A stretch of 64,000 nt of DNA from Bacteroidetes Order II. bacterium (GCA_016788705.1 JAEUSQ010000039.1:186001-250000); one strand, 5' to 3'; positions 28,967-39,039 are shown, counted from the first letter of the stretch. Translations and numbers: made by a program. The notes: a model not told the origin generated them from the letters alone.

Positions 28967-30403
28967 ATGTCATTATTGACTATAACTCCCGATCAGAAAG
29001 AACAAGTTTTTAGTGAGCTCAGATCCGCCAATCTGGCCTTTCAGCAAAAATATCCCGGTGACCGTCCGGACCGCCAACCCGTACACACGGTCTATGGTGG
29101 TGCAAATTTATTCCGTCGCAACTCCATCCCGGCGTTGGGCAAGCGGGCTTTAGAAACCCTACATGCTTATGCGCCTGATTTTTTGACTTTTGGTCGCGTC
29201 TTTGGCTTGGATGGCATTGAACAGGTTTCCGAAAACGAGTCGGCTCTGGAATTGGAGGCCTACCTCATCACCCTCTCCGCAAAAGAGCGGCGGGCACACC
29301 CCGCTGGGTTGGCCTTAGAGATTTACCAGAAAGTACACCAAAAACTACAAATTGAGGCCATAGAGGACTTTCGGGTAGACTTTGAGGACGGTTATGGCAA
29401 CCGTTCTAATGCAGAAGAGGACGAAACCGCCATTTTTACGGCAAAAGAAATGGCACAAGGTATGAAGGAAAATACCCTTTCGTCTTTTATCGGTATTCGG
29501 ATTAAACCCTTTACTGAAGAGATGAAAGAACGCGGATTACGCACCTTAGACTTATTCCTGACCACGCTGGTACAAGAAACCAATGGCATCTTGCCGGAGA
29601 ATTTTGTGGTTATGCTCCCAAAAGTAACCATTCCGGAACAGGTCAGTACCCTCGTCCGCTTTTTTGAATGGCTAGAAACGGCCTTGGGCCTGCCTCCCCA
29701 ATCCCTTAAAATGGAGATTATGGTAGAAACCACACAATCTATTATGGATGACGTAGGCATCAACCCATTGTTCCGCTTTATTCGTGCCAGCAAAGGACGT
29801 TGCATCGCAACCCATTTTGGAACATATGATTACACTGCTTCGTGTAGTATCACCGCCAGATACCAAGAAATGGATCACCCTGTATGCGATTTTGCCCATC
29901 ATATGACGAAAGTAGCCTTGGCCCACTCCGGTATTTGGTTATCCGATGGTGCGACCAATACCATGCCCATTGGCCCACATCGAGGCGAACACCTTACCGA
30001 GGCCCAGCTACTTGAAAACCGAACCGTGGTACACCGTGCCTGGCGAAAAGGCTACAACCATATCCGGCATTCCCTCTGGAATGGCTTTTATCAAGGCTGG
30101 GACCTAAATCCTGCTCAGTTGCCTATGCGCTATGCCGCTGTTTTTGCTTTCTTTCTGGAAAGTTATGAAGATGCCGTTGCCCGTCTTAAAACGTTTGTGG
30201 AAAAAGCCGCACGTGCCACCCTGATCGGCGATGTTTTTGACGATGCCGCAACCGGTCAAGGCTTGCTTAACTATTTCTTACGGGCACTAAACAGCGGCGC
30301 CATTACCGAGGAGGACGTTTTGGAAACAGGTCTCACCCTCGACGAAATTCGTGGCAGGTCTTTTAAGGCCATTTTGGAAAGCAGAAGAGCACAACAACTC
30401 TAA
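28967..30403 (+). CDS. CitE/HpcH-superfamily lyase-like protein (DUF6986-like) ending the purine operon
   Basis: 478 residues. The TIM-barrel superfamily residues are visible: VDFEDGYG (metal), IGIRIKPF (Arg), KMEIMVETTQSI (Glu) and HFGTYDYTASCSI. I take it to be a member of the large-subunit aldolase/lyase family labelled DUF6986, related to citrate lyase beta subunit and malate synthases. No signal peptide is present. The ATG at 28967 is chosen because the upstream extension lies inside the previous gene. As last gene of the purine operon it may act on glyoxylate or ureidoglycolate, the two-carbon product, but no reaction is proven by the sequence. It is convergent, four bases apart, with the next gene. 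Confidence 0.72.
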   Translation: MSLLTITPDQKEQVFSELRSANLAFQQKYPGDRPDRQPVHTVYGGANLFRRNSIPALGKRALETLHAYAPDFLTFGRVFGLDGIEQVSENESALELEAYLITLSAKERRAHPAGLALEIYQKVHQKLQIEAIEDFRVDFEDGYGNRSNAEEDETAIFTAKEMAQGMKENTLSSFIGIRIKPFTEEMKERGLRTLDLFLTTLVQETNGILPENFVVMLPKVTIPEQVSTLVRFFEWLETALGLPPQSLKMEIMVETTQSIMDDVGINPLFRFIRASKGRCIATHFGTYDYTASCSITARYQEMDHPVCDFAHHMTKVALAHSGIWLSDGATNTMPIGPHRGEHLTEAQLLENRTVVHRAWRKGYNHIRHSLWNGFYQGWDLNPAQLPMRYAAVFAFFLESYEDAVARLKTFVEKAARATLIGDVFDDAATGQGLLNYFLRALNSGAITEEDVLETGLTLDEIRGRSFKAILESRRAQQL

Positions 30404-30407
30404 AAAC

Positions 30408-30866
30408 TTACTGCCGACGGGTTTTGATTTCGATTACCCCATTATTGCCACGAAAACCATAAAGGGCCATGGCATCAGGGCCTTTTAATACCCGAATGTC
30501 TTCTACATCATATGGATTGACCATCAGCAGAAAAGCACCATTGGCTTCTTTGATAAGCGGGACGCCGTCTAAAACAAACAAAGGCTCGTTGTCTCCCTGA
30601 ATTGAGTTGACGCCCCGTATCCGGATTTGATACCCGCCCGCAGTTGGGATAACCTGTACGCCTGGTACGCGTCCTCGGAGCATTTCAACCACGTTCGCTA
30701 CAGGACGATCATAGACTTCCTGTCCCGACACCGTGGAAATATTCATGGTGTCGCGGCTTCTGTCACGGTTTTCTTCAGTGGCTTTGCCCGTGCTTTTACA
30801 TCCGGCAAAGGGGAGCCAAAGCAAAGGCAAAAGCGCCCATAATAAGGTGTGTTTACGATTTTTCAT
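30408..30866 (-). CDS. lipoprotein consisting of an orphan TonB-receptor plug domain
   Basis: 152 residues. Signal peptide II start with lipobox LPFAGC, so membrane-anchored. The rest reads like a TonB-dependent receptor plug (VSGQEVYDRPVANVVEMLRGRVPGV, IRIRGVNSIQGDNEPLFVLDGVPL, IRVLKGPDAMALYGFRGNNGVIEIKT) and stops where the barrel would begin. Such stand-alone plugs occur in Bacteroidota, but their role is not established. The alternative ATG four codons upstream (30878) is less likely. Nothing downstream continues the barrel, so this is not a simple frameshift. Confidence 0.82.
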   Translation of the reverse strand: MKNRKHTLLWALLPLLWLPFAGCKSTGKATEENRDRSRDTMNISTVSGQEVYDRPVANVVEMLRGRVPGVQVIPTAGGYQIRIRGVNSIQGDNEPLFVLDGVPLIKEANGAFLLMVNPYDVEDIRVLKGPDAMALYGFRGNNGVIEIKTRRQ

Positions 30867-31156
30867 GGATGACTCCATTTGGTAAAGAAGTATTTATTTT
30901 TTAACGCACCTCTTTATAAAAGGTTCAAAGAAGTGGTGGTCTAATGCTTTTCCATTGAGGCGCGTTCATAAGCAAAAAAATTACAGTACCTCTTCCCCCA
31001 TGGCACCATAAAGAGGTTTCTAAGCCCTACTTCTCACCTCTTTTGGGATACGCTTTGGCTTATATTGGTTATTGAGGCGTATATAGAGCAACACACCTTA
31101 TATTCTGGTGATATCTTACCTGCTTCCACGCCTGACATCCCAAACCCTTTTAAATC
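30867..31156. other. divergent gap with promoters for plug lipoprotein and secreted hydrolase
   Basis: It holds no supported gene or hairpin. Promoters for the two diverging genes must lie here but could not be placed. Confidence 0.4.
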
Positions 31157-33736
31157 ATGAAAAAAACCTTCTTTTTAATCCTATTTACGTCCATCTTTAC
31201 AGTTCAGGCACAAAAAATTGAGGCCGTCAGCCGGTATAGTTATTACACCCACGAAACCAAAGCCGCTATTTTGGTTTTTGGCCCCGACATCGAGTTGGTT
31301 GAGCAAGTTTATGTAGAGAACCAAGTTTTAACCCGTATTGCACAGACCTTGGAGTATCAAGAGTTTGAATGGCGTTTGGGCACCTTGCCATTGGGGACAA
31401 CACCACTTAACATTCAGGTACTGCTTAAAAATGGGCAGCGAATCACACAAAGTATTGAGATAACCCGATTAGAACCCAAGCCAAACGAGGTAAAAATTGA
31501 CCGAATTACGGGTGGGCTATTGGTAAACCAGTTACCGTTTTTTCCGTTTGGATTTTATGCCTCTTCGCCGGTTGGGGATATTGCCCAACAAGAAGTGTAT
31601 AATGCGATGAACCTGATTGGGGTTTATCAAACCAACGACGATGAAACCCTAGCCGAGCGAAAGGCTTATATGGATGAATGTGCCAGGCTGGGCATGAAAG
31701 TTAATTATGGCGTAAATGGATTGGTTGGGGGTGGGCACAATCGTCCTGACCTGAGCATATCGCCCGAAGAGGAAGCACGGCGTTGGACAATACTTCGCAA
31801 AGAGGTAGAAACCTTTCGCGACCATCCCGCCTTATTGTCATGGTATATGAACGATGAACCCGATGGGCAGAGCCGGCCACCAGCCTTATTGGAAAAAGCC
31901 TACCAAATTATTCGGGAAGTGGATCCCTACCATCCGGTTACGGTAGTATTTGTGATTCCGGAGAAAGCATCACTTTTTGCGTCATCTCACGATATCGCCA
32001 TGACCGATCCTTATCCCATTCCTGGCGATGTAGATGCCGTTCGAGCATATATGCGCCCTCTGAATGAATACTTTCGGTTCAAAAAACCACTCTGGTTGGT
32101 TCCTCAGGCGTTTGGAGGCGGTGAGTTCTGGCTCCGAGAACCTACCGCAGACGAGATTCGGGTAATGACCTACTTGGGATTGATTGAAAATGCAATGGGC
32201 GTTCAGTATTTCATCCGGCAATATCCCAACATTCGCCCCCAGTCGAGGGTCACTTGGAATGGAGCGGTTGCCGTTGCACATGAAACGGCCATGTTATATC
32301 CTTGGCTGTTTTCCACCAAACAACGGATAGCAATTGAAACCAATGTGCCAACGGTTTCCGGAAAAGTATTTGATGATGGTGAATCACTATTGGTTCTTTT
32401 GGCCAATACCCAAAATCAACCTGCCCAACTCCAATTTAAGGTTCCATCCACTCGTAACGCCACAGCCGTTCAAGTGTTGTTTGAAAATAGAAGCATTCCA
32501 GTAGTAGATGGTCAAATACAAGATGTGATCATGGGCTATGGAACGAAAGCTTACCGCATTGATTTTACCACCCCCCCAACACAAACCAAAAACCTGTTTG
32601 TCAATCCGGGTTTTGAATCTTTTTTCAGCCCTGCCGCACCGTATGGTCTGTACCTAAGTACCAGTAAACGACCAGCATATAATGGAACCACCTTGTTCCT
32701 AACCGCCGAGACATCACATACGGGACGTTATGCCCTTCGATTACGAAATCCGGACGATCAACTTTCGCAAAAACTGACGTTCTTTCGCATGATGGTTCAA
32801 CAAAATCAGTCGTATTTAATTCAGTTTTATGCAAAAGGAACCACCTCCCAAAAGCCGGCAAAGTTACAGGTCATGATCGAAGACTTGGCATGGAAACAAA
32901 CCATCGCGCTTGACTCCACTTGGAAAGCCTTTTCGTTTTGGGTTCCGGTAGATAAATCCATTGCCGAAATGCAATTAGGTTTTGAAACCATCGGTGAGGG
33001 TACAATCTGGTTAGACGATGTAACAGTGGTACAAGAGCCTTCTTTTGATGTAGCTATGCTACCCGATAAATCCGCAGCGTTGCGCATAACGGCCAACTTA
33101 CCAGATGTTTCGGTAAGAGTAACAACCCTTGCCTCCCCTAAAGACAACGACTTCCGGCCTTATAAAGGGCCTATTACCACCCGCCAAAATGTAACGTATC
33201 AGGTGGGCTTATTTAAAAACGGCCAACGCATACAGACGATCCCTGTTGAAATCCCTTTAAGCCAAGCAACCTTTGGAGAACTACAGTTAGATACGCCCAA
33301 TAGCCCCAAATATGCAGGAAGAGGCCCTAAAACCTTAACCGACGGACAATTTGCACCATTGGATTTTAAAGACAAAGGATGGTTAGGATTTGACGGGAAA
33401 GATGTGGTTTTTACCCTGAAATTAGATAAGCCAACATCTATATCAACTGCTAAAATTCACTATTTGGTGAGTGTTTCAGATGGTATTCATGCACCATTGG
33501 CCCTTCAGGTGGACACTTCTTCCGATGGACGTCGGTTTGAACCCCTTGGCGCTACCGAAAATATAACAGGTTCTAAACATGGACCTGCACATTATCAGGA
33601 ATTAGCGGTCAAAGGCACAAAACGAATGGCACACCAGCTACGGTTTACCATTAAAAGCCCTAAGATTATTGGCCCTTCTTTCCTCTTCGCCGGGACCAAT
33701 GCCTGGATTTTCTTAGACGAAGTCTTGGCTTTTTGA
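31157..33736 (+). CDS. secreted glycoside-hydrolase-like protein with carbohydrate-binding modules
   Basis: 859 residues. It has a signal peptide (MKKTFFLILFTSIFTVQAQ). A TIM-barrel-like part (about 115-380) has FFPFGFYAS, MNDEPDG (with an Asp-Glu pair in the place of a retaining-glycosidase acid/base) and PLWLVPQAFGGGEFWLREPTADEIR. This is followed by beta-rich regions resembling carbohydrate-binding domains (about 480-640, about 730-859; the last is discoidin-like). The exact glycoside-hydrolase family is not recognised. It may act on a surface or environmental glycan. No sus-type genes flank it. Confidence 0.65.
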   Translation: MKKTFFLILFTSIFTVQAQKIEAVSRYSYYTHETKAAILVFGPDIELVEQVYVENQVLTRIAQTLEYQEFEWRLGTLPLGTTPLNIQVLLKNGQRITQSIEITRLEPKPNEVKIDRITGGLLVNQLPFFPFGFYASSPVGDIAQQEVYNAMNLIGVYQTNDDETLAERKAYMDECARLGMKVNYGVNGLVGGGHNRPDLSISPEEEARRWTILRKEVETFRDHPALLSWYMNDEPDGQSRPPALLEKAYQIIREVDPYHPVTVVFVIPEKASLFASSHDIAMTDPYPIPGDVDAVRAYMRPLNEYFRFKKPLWLVPQAFGGGEFWLREPTADEIRVMTYLGLIENAMGVQYFIRQYPNIRPQSRVTWNGAVAVAHETAMLYPWLFSTKQRIAIETNVPTVSGKVFDDGESLLVLLANTQNQPAQLQFKVPSTRNATAVQVLFENRSIPVVDGQIQDVIMGYGTKAYRIDFTTPPTQTKNLFVNPGFESFFSPAAPYGLYLSTSKRPAYNGTTLFLTAETSHTGRYALRLRNPDDQLSQKLTFFRMMVQQNQSYLIQFYAKGTTSQKPAKLQVMIEDLAWKQTIALDSTWKAFSFWVPVDKSIAEMQLGFETIGEGTIWLDDVTVVQEPSFDVAMLPDKSAALRITANLPDVSVRVTTLASPKDNDFRPYKGPITTRQNVTYQVGLFKNGQRIQTIPVEIPLSQATFGELQLDTPNSPKYAGRGPKTLTDGQFAPLDFKDKGWLGFDGKDVVFTLKLDKPTSISTAKIHYLVSVSDGIHAPLALQVDTSSDGRRFEPLGATENITGSKHGPAHYQELAVKGTKRMAHQLRFTIKSPKIIGPSFLFAGTNAWIFLDEVLAF

Positions 33737-33879
33737 GTAGGGCCACTTCGGTAGCTTCAAGTTTGGAACGTATCCATCCAGTTGCCAGTGAAACCGAATG
33801 TATCAACATCAGCAAACAACCGATCGAAATTTTGCAGCATGTTTCACCATATCCTTTCTCCACTTAATCATTCATTAAC

Positions 33880-34740
33880 ATGAAAACCTTACCTACACCC
33901 GTCACCCCTCTCCTTTGTCTCCTATTCCTCGGCGTTTGGGCTGCATGCACCCCACCCAAATCCGACAAGGATTATACCGACCGGATGCATGCCGAGCATC
34001 AGCACGAAAACCCAACTGCGACCCCTGCAACCACGCATGACATCCATAAAGATGCGGGTAAAATGATCACGTTTGGAAGAGAAGACGGACAAGAATTCAA
34101 GGGGTATTATGTAAAGCGTAGCGATACCAAAGCAAATGCGCCCGGTCTGATCATGATTCATGAATGGTGGGGATTAAATGACAACATCAAGGCCATGGCC
34201 GAAAAGTATGCCGCATTAGGGTATAAAGTTCTTGCAGTGGATATGTATAACGGAACCGTAGCAACCAAGTCCGATGAAGCCATGCCCCTTATGCGGGCCG
34301 CAACGAACGATTTTCTTGGAAGCCGCAAGATACTGAAGGCAGGTTATACGTTTTTGAAGAACGAAAAAGCCGCCAAAATTGGATCCATTGGCTGGTGTAT
34401 GGGAGGTTTTTTCTCCCTTCAAGCCGCAATTGCACTGCCCCAAGCATTAAATGCCACAGTCATTTATTATGGCGATGTCTCCAAAGTCAGCCGAGACGAG
34501 CTTGCATCATTACAAATGCCCATTCTTGGACATTTTGGCGGATTAGACAAAGGAATCCCCCTTTCCTCGGTTCAGCAATTTGAAGCAACCCTGCGCGATT
34601 TAAAAAAGAACGTAACCATCAACGTATATGATCAGGCAGACCATGCATTTGCCAACCCTTCCGGCCAGCGTTATAATCCAGTTGCCGCCGAGGACGCCTG
34701 GAGCAAAACCCAATCCTTCTTTCAAAAGCATCTACAATAG
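33880..34740 (+). CDS. dienelactone hydrolase family lipoprotein
   Basis: 286 residues. A lipobox-like start (LGVWAAC, Cys22) is followed by a His-rich linker (HAEHQHENP). The DLH fold has the catalytic triad Cys173 (GWCMGG), Asp223 (GGLDKG) and His255 (DHAFANP). The cysteine nucleophile in G-x-C-x-G-G is the family signature. It hydrolyses esters; the natural substrate is unknown. Its lipidation places it in the periplasm or at the outer membrane, unlike the cytoplasmic enzymes of aromatic degradation. Confidence 0.85.
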   Translation: MKTLPTPVTPLLCLLFLGVWAACTPPKSDKDYTDRMHAEHQHENPTATPATTHDIHKDAGKMITFGREDGQEFKGYYVKRSDTKANAPGLIMIHEWWGLNDNIKAMAEKYAALGYKVLAVDMYNGTVATKSDEAMPLMRAATNDFLGSRKILKAGYTFLKNEKAAKIGSIGWCMGGFFSLQAAIALPQALNATVIYYGDVSKVSRDELASLQMPILGHFGGLDKGIPLSSVQQFEATLRDLKKNVTINVYDQADHAFANPSGQRYNPVAAEDAWSKTQSFFQKHLQ

Positions 34741-34874
34741 CGGTCATAAATTTCTGCAACACATTTTCACCAACTTTAAAGCCGAGCAATACTTATATTT
34801 AGAGGCTAAATATCCCTGCTTCCTGATTTTTTTCAGTAAGCTCATTTAAAAACCGATCCATAGGGAACATCATC

Positions 34875-35225
34875 ATGGCTCTAAACATGTACGACATGCT
34901 GTACATCCTCAACCCAGTGTTGACGGACGAGCAGCAAAAATCAGAAATTGAGCGCATCAATGCGTTCATAACCGAAAACGGTGGTACCATTCAAAAGGTG
35001 GACACTTGGGGACTTCAAAAGTTAGCCTATCCGATTCAGAAGAAGCGTAATGGGTATTATGTAAACGTGTACTTCGAGGCACCGGGTGAAATCATTGTTC
35101 GCCTTAAGCGTTTAATGGAAATCTCGGACAACCATTTACGTTATCTGGTGCTCAAATTTGATGCAAAAATGACCCGTAACTACGAAAAAACTGCTTCCAC
35201 CAGCCAAGAAGAGGCCCAGGCTTAA
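34875..35225 (+). CDS. rpsF: 30S ribosomal protein S6
   Basis: 116 residues, the first gene of the S6-S18-L9 operon. [37 protein letters not shown] and the [10 protein letters not shown] ending are typical of S6, which binds the central domain of 16S rRNA together with S18. The C-terminal extension is short. Standard context; the ssb gene often found here is absent. Confidence 0.98.
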   Translation: MALNMYDMLYILNPVLTDEQQKSEIERINAFITENGGTIQKVDTWGLQKLAYPIQKKRNGYYVNVYFEAPGEIIVRLKRLMEISDNHLRYLVLKFDAKMTRNYEKTASTSQEEAQA

Positions 35226-35245
35226 CCCTTAAAACCCAAACGATC

Positions 35246-35539
35246 ATGGCACGCCGTACAGAAAAAAACAATACGCGCACAAACTCCGGCCTCGCTCCGC
35301 TTAATAGCAATACGCCGGTGACCCAACCCCGTCAAAAACGCAAAAACCGTCTCGGGGAAATTGAATTTGTAGATTACAAAAACGTGGAATTGCTCCAGCG
35401 TTTCATCAATGATCAGGGCAAATTACTCCCTCGCCGGATTACAGGCGTCACCGCCAAACAACAACGTTCGGTAGTAGAAGCGGTAAAACGCGCCCGCCAA
35501 ATGGCCCTCTTGCCCTATGTTGCCGATAACCTCAGCTAA
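35246..35539 (+). CDS. rpsR: 30S ribosomal protein S18
   Basis: 97 residues. The conserved core is [33 protein letters not shown], preceded by a longer, basic N-terminal tail of about 35 residues. It sits 20 bases after rpsF and 30 before rplI. S18 pairs with S6 on the 30S platform. Confidence 0.98.
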   Translation: MARRTEKNNTRTNSGLAPLNSNTPVTQPRQKRKNRLGEIEFVDYKNVELLQRFINDQGKLLPRRITGVTAKQQRSVVEAVKRARQMALLPYVADNLS

Positions 35540-35569
35540 TCCATCAAGACCAGAAAAGGAGACCTGATC

Positions 35570-36016
35570 ATGAAACTGATTCTAAAACAAGATATTGATA
35601 AACTGGGCTTGGCCGGGGATATTGTAACGGTAAAAGATGGTTATGGCCGTAATTATCTGATTCCCCACGGCTTTGCGGTAATCGCTTCGCCCGGAAACAT
35701 TCGCCATGCCGAGGAAATGAAAAAGCAGGCGTCCCTCAAATTGTCGAAAGTGAAGCAAAATGCAGAAGCACTTGCAGCACGGCTTGGGGGCATCGAACTG
35801 GAAATCCCAGCAAAAGTGGGCGAAGAAGGCCGTCTCTTCGGAACCATTACGACCACGACCATCGCAGAAGCCCTGACACATAAGGGTGTGGAACTGGACC
35901 GTCGGAAGTTGGTACTGAGCGAAGATATCCGGAATGTAGGGGTTTATTCCGTTACTGTTCGTTTACACAGTGAAGTGGAAGGCACTTTCAAAGTAAAAGT
36001 GGTTCCGGAAGCCTAA
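35570..36016 (+). CDS. rplI: 50S ribosomal protein L9
   Basis: 148 residues. The N-terminal RNA-binding domain (MKLILKQDIDKLGLAGDIVTVKDGYGRNYLIP) and C-terminal domain are joined by the helical linker. AAGGAG (35556-35561) lies eight bases before the ATG, one of the few Shine-Dalgarno sites in the window. It is followed by a hairpin terminator at 36038-36070. Confidence 0.98.
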   Translation: MKLILKQDIDKLGLAGDIVTVKDGYGRNYLIPHGFAVIASPGNIRHAEEMKKQASLKLSKVKQNAEALAARLGGIELEIPAKVGEEGRLFGTITTTTIAEALTHKGVELDRRKLVLSEDIRNVGVYSVTVRLHSEVEGTFKVKVVPEA

Positions 36017-36037
36017 TTGCAGGCAACAGCATACCAT

Positions 36038-36070
36038 AATGGGGTTCTGAATTTTCAGCACCCCATTTTT
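36038..36070 (+). terminator. intrinsic terminator after rplI
   Basis: A 13-base stem (36038-36050 with 36055-36066 and one mismatch) around a four-base loop is followed by TTTTTG. It closes the rpsF-rpsR-rplI transcript. Confidence 0.85.
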
Positions 36071-36160
36071 GTTTGAGACGACGCTTTCATGGGATTTACG
36101 TTAAGACTTGCATCCCCAAGTCGAACACACGAACTTAGGCATACGACATCCCAAACATTC

Positions 36161-36634
36161 ATGAATACCAACTCCCACACTCCAAACCGCCGCCATTGGT
36201 CCATGATCGTAAAAACCGTATTATTGGCTGCATTTTTTGGTTTCCTTTTTGTACTCTGGACGGCGTTCCAATCCTCTGGCAGAAGCATTCCATCCTATTT
36301 GATAGGATTATTCGGTGCATTTATTTTCTACTTCACGGGTTCCTATGTTTTATCCTTGGTGGGTTTTCTACAAAATCGTATTAAAAATGAATCTGCATCT
36401 GGAATATTATTGGATAAAGCCGCTCTATTGATTGCTCTTTTTACAATCGGTAGTACCGCCGGAGCCCATGCCATGAGCTGGTACACCCGAATATCATTGT
36501 CGGAAAGAACGGTCTTCTGGCTTTGGATTTTGGCCGTTTTAACGATTTTCTTAATGGGACTTTCAAAGTGGGTGCAGATTTTTTATCAAAAAAGGCTGTC
36601 CCAGCATATTTCGACCGGAGAAAGCCAGACCTAA
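36161..36634 (+). CDS. small membrane protein of unknown function
   Basis: 157 residues from the ATG at 36161 (MNTNSHTP); the frame is open to 36089, but the extra 24 residues are not membrane-like and lie next to the L9 terminator. Four hydrophobic segments (about 17-38, 45-70, 88-108, 120-142) are followed by a short basic tail. No family is recognised. The neighbours are housekeeping genes and give no clue. Confidence 0.6.
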   Translation: MNTNSHTPNRRHWSMIVKTVLLAAFFGFLFVLWTAFQSSGRSIPSYLIGLFGAFIFYFTGSYVLSLVGFLQNRIKNESASGILLDKAALLIALFTIGSTAGAHAMSWYTRISLSERTVFWLWILAVLTIFLMGLSKWVQIFYQKRLSQHISTGESQT

Positions 36635-36761
36635 ACGGCTATCCTTCGGTATTTCACCTACTGAAAGGGTCAATTTGCTGTAAAAGCATTCCGCCTCTTT
36701 GCCCAAATGTCTTAGTTTGCGGCCAAAATGTTGGGGTTCATGATTTAATTTTATCAATCAT

Positions 36762-39032
36762 ATGTTCGAAAACACGCTATCTAAAGATTTTCTACGAGAC
36801 ATCGTAGGCGAAGATGTCACAAAAAAACGGTATCCAACCATCATTACCCGCTTCCCTCCAGAACCGAATGGGTATCTACATATCGGCCACGCCAAAAGTA
36901 TTGTACTAAACTTTGGCATTGCCGCCGATTTCCACGGACGCTGTCACTTGCGTATGGACGATACCAATCCAGAAACAGAAGAAACCGAATACGTAGAGAA
37001 AATTATTGAAATGATACAATGGTTGGGGTATGACTGGGGGACACACCTCTATTTTGCATCCGACTATTTTGATCAGATGTATGAATATGCGCTGACGTTG
37101 ATCCAGAAAGGGGTCGCATATGTGGACTCTCAGACCGACGAAGAAATCCGCAAAAATCGAGGATCATTAATTGAAGCGGGGGTAGAAAGCCCGTACCGCA
37201 ACCGATCTATTGCTGAAAACCACGATTTGTTTATCCGGATGAAGGACGGAGAATTTCCAGATGGGGCACATGTATTGCGGGCAAAAGGTGATATGAGCAG
37301 CCCTAATATGAAGATGCGGGATCCCATTCTGTACCGCATCAAACATGCCAGCCATTACCGGACCGGAGATAAGTGGTGTATTTATCCACTCTATGATTAT
37401 GCGCACCCCCTATCTGATGCCATTGAGCACGTTTCTCACTCGTTCTGTACGTTAGAATTTGACAACAACCGTGCCATCTACGATTGGCTAATGGAACATC
37501 TCTGGGAAGCCCCCCGTCCGTACCAATATGAATTCGCACGAATGAATCTAGATTATACAATTGTTTCCAAACGGAAATTATTGCAATTAGTGCGGGAGAA
37601 ACATGTTTCTGGCTGGGACGATCCACGGATGCCAACATTGGCGGCCTTAAGAAGACGTGGTTTTACTCCTGCTTCCATCAGGACTTTTGCCGAGAAAATT
37701 GGGGTAGCCAAAACCGAAAATCGTATTGATATTGCGCTTTTAGAGTGGGCAATCCGCAATGATCTCAACTTTTCGGCCCCACGCAGGATGGCAGTCTTAG
37801 AACCCCTAAAAGTGGTTTTGACCAACTGGGCAGAAAACCAAACCGAAGTACTCCAACTTCAGAATTTCCCTCCGGATGTCATAGAAAAAGGAGGCGGAGA
37901 CGACTCCGTCCGGGAACTGATCTTTGGAAAAACATTATACATTGAGCGGGAAGATTTTGCCGAAAACCCTCCCAAAGGCTGGAAACGCTTGGTTCCCGGC
38001 GGAGAAGTTAGATTAAAAGGAGCTTACATCATTCGTTGCGACGAAGTCATCTATGATGCTGATGGACACGTCTCGGAAATCAGGGCTACCTACGACCCTG
38101 CGACAAAATCTGGACAGGATACGACAGGTAAAAAAGCCACCGCCATCCACTGGGTTTCTATGGCAACAGGCATTCCCGCAACATTCCGTCTGTATGACCG
38201 CCTGTTTTCGGTCCCAAATCCAGAAGATGGAGTGGATGACTTTAAACAAAACCTAAATCCCCATTCCCTTGTACAATTACAAGGCTTTGTGGAACCGGCA
38301 ATGGCTTATGATCCTCCCGAAACCCGTTGGCAATTGGAACGACAAGGTTATTTCTGGCCGGATCCAGTAGATTCTACACCCGATCATTTGGTTTTGAACC
38401 GGATTGTCACGCTGCGTGATAGCTGGGAAAAGCAGGCTTCCTCCGAAAAAACCATTGTTAAACCAAAAGAGAAAAAAGCCACCACGAAGACGACCCGCGC
38501 AGAAGCAAGCGATGCCGCCAAACAGTTGGCACAACAATATGGAATAGACCTGCGTCAAGCCGAAATCATCGCCCATAGGTTGGAATTGACAACCTTATTT
38601 AGCCAGACTGTTGATCTGGGCGCAGATGCCACTTCGGTGTCTGCATGGGTTTCCAATGAGGCCAATAAGATTTTGAACGACGGGCAACCCCTCGTCTTGA
38701 ATCCAGCTCATTTATTCGCCTTGATTCAGTTGATCGCAAACGGTATAATCGGTGCAACCACTGCAAAACAGGTATTCTTGGCGGTACAAGCAAGTGGAAA
38801 AGACCCCGCTTTGGTAGTTGAAGAACAGGGATTACAACAAATTAGCGATCCTGACGTTATTCTTGGCTTTGTGCAAGATACCTTAGCCGCTTTTCCTGAA
38901 CAATTGGCACAATACAAGAGCGGAAAAACGCAGTTATTGGGTTTTTTCACGGGAAAAGTTATGCAGGTTTCCGGCGGAAAAGCCCATGCAGCCATACTCC
39001 ATCGGATATTAACCGAGGCGTTAGCATCCTAA
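36762..39032 (+). CDS. glnS: glutaminyl-tRNA synthetase fused to a YqeY domain
   Basis: 756 residues. Class I signatures HIGH (residues 40-43) and VSKRK (268-272), MDDTNPETEE and the GlnRS anticodon-binding region span about 1-565. A C-terminal YqeY/GatB-like domain (about 575-756) then carries WVSNEANKIL and VVEEQGLQQISDP. The fused form is recorded in Bacteroidota. It charges tRNA-Gln directly, and the YqeY part probably aids tRNA binding. It starts about 130 bases after the previous gene and ends convergently seven bases from the next. Confidence 0.95.
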   Translation: MFENTLSKDFLRDIVGEDVTKKRYPTIITRFPPEPNGYLHIGHAKSIVLNFGIAADFHGRCHLRMDDTNPETEETEYVEKIIEMIQWLGYDWGTHLYFASDYFDQMYEYALTLIQKGVAYVDSQTDEEIRKNRGSLIEAGVESPYRNRSIAENHDLFIRMKDGEFPDGAHVLRAKGDMSSPNMKMRDPILYRIKHASHYRTGDKWCIYPLYDYAHPLSDAIEHVSHSFCTLEFDNNRAIYDWLMEHLWEAPRPYQYEFARMNLDYTIVSKRKLLQLVREKHVSGWDDPRMPTLAALRRRGFTPASIRTFAEKIGVAKTENRIDIALLEWAIRNDLNFSAPRRMAVLEPLKVVLTNWAENQTEVLQLQNFPPDVIEKGGGDDSVRELIFGKTLYIEREDFAENPPKGWKRLVPGGEVRLKGAYIIRCDEVIYDADGHVSEIRATYDPATKSGQDTTGKKATAIHWVSMATGIPATFRLYDRLFSVPNPEDGVDDFKQNLNPHSLVQLQGFVEPAMAYDPPETRWQLERQGYFWPDPVDSTPDHLVLNRIVTLRDSWEKQASSEKTIVKPKEKKATTKTTRAEASDAAKQLAQQYGIDLRQAEIIAHRLELTTLFSQTVDLGADATSVSAWVSNEANKILNDGQPLVLNPAHLFALIQLIANGIIGATTAKQVFLAVQASGKDPALVVEEQGLQQISDPDVILGFVQDTLAAFPEQLAQYKSGKTQLLGFFTGKVMQVSGGKAHAAILHRILTEALAS

Positions 39033-39039
39033 ATACGTT

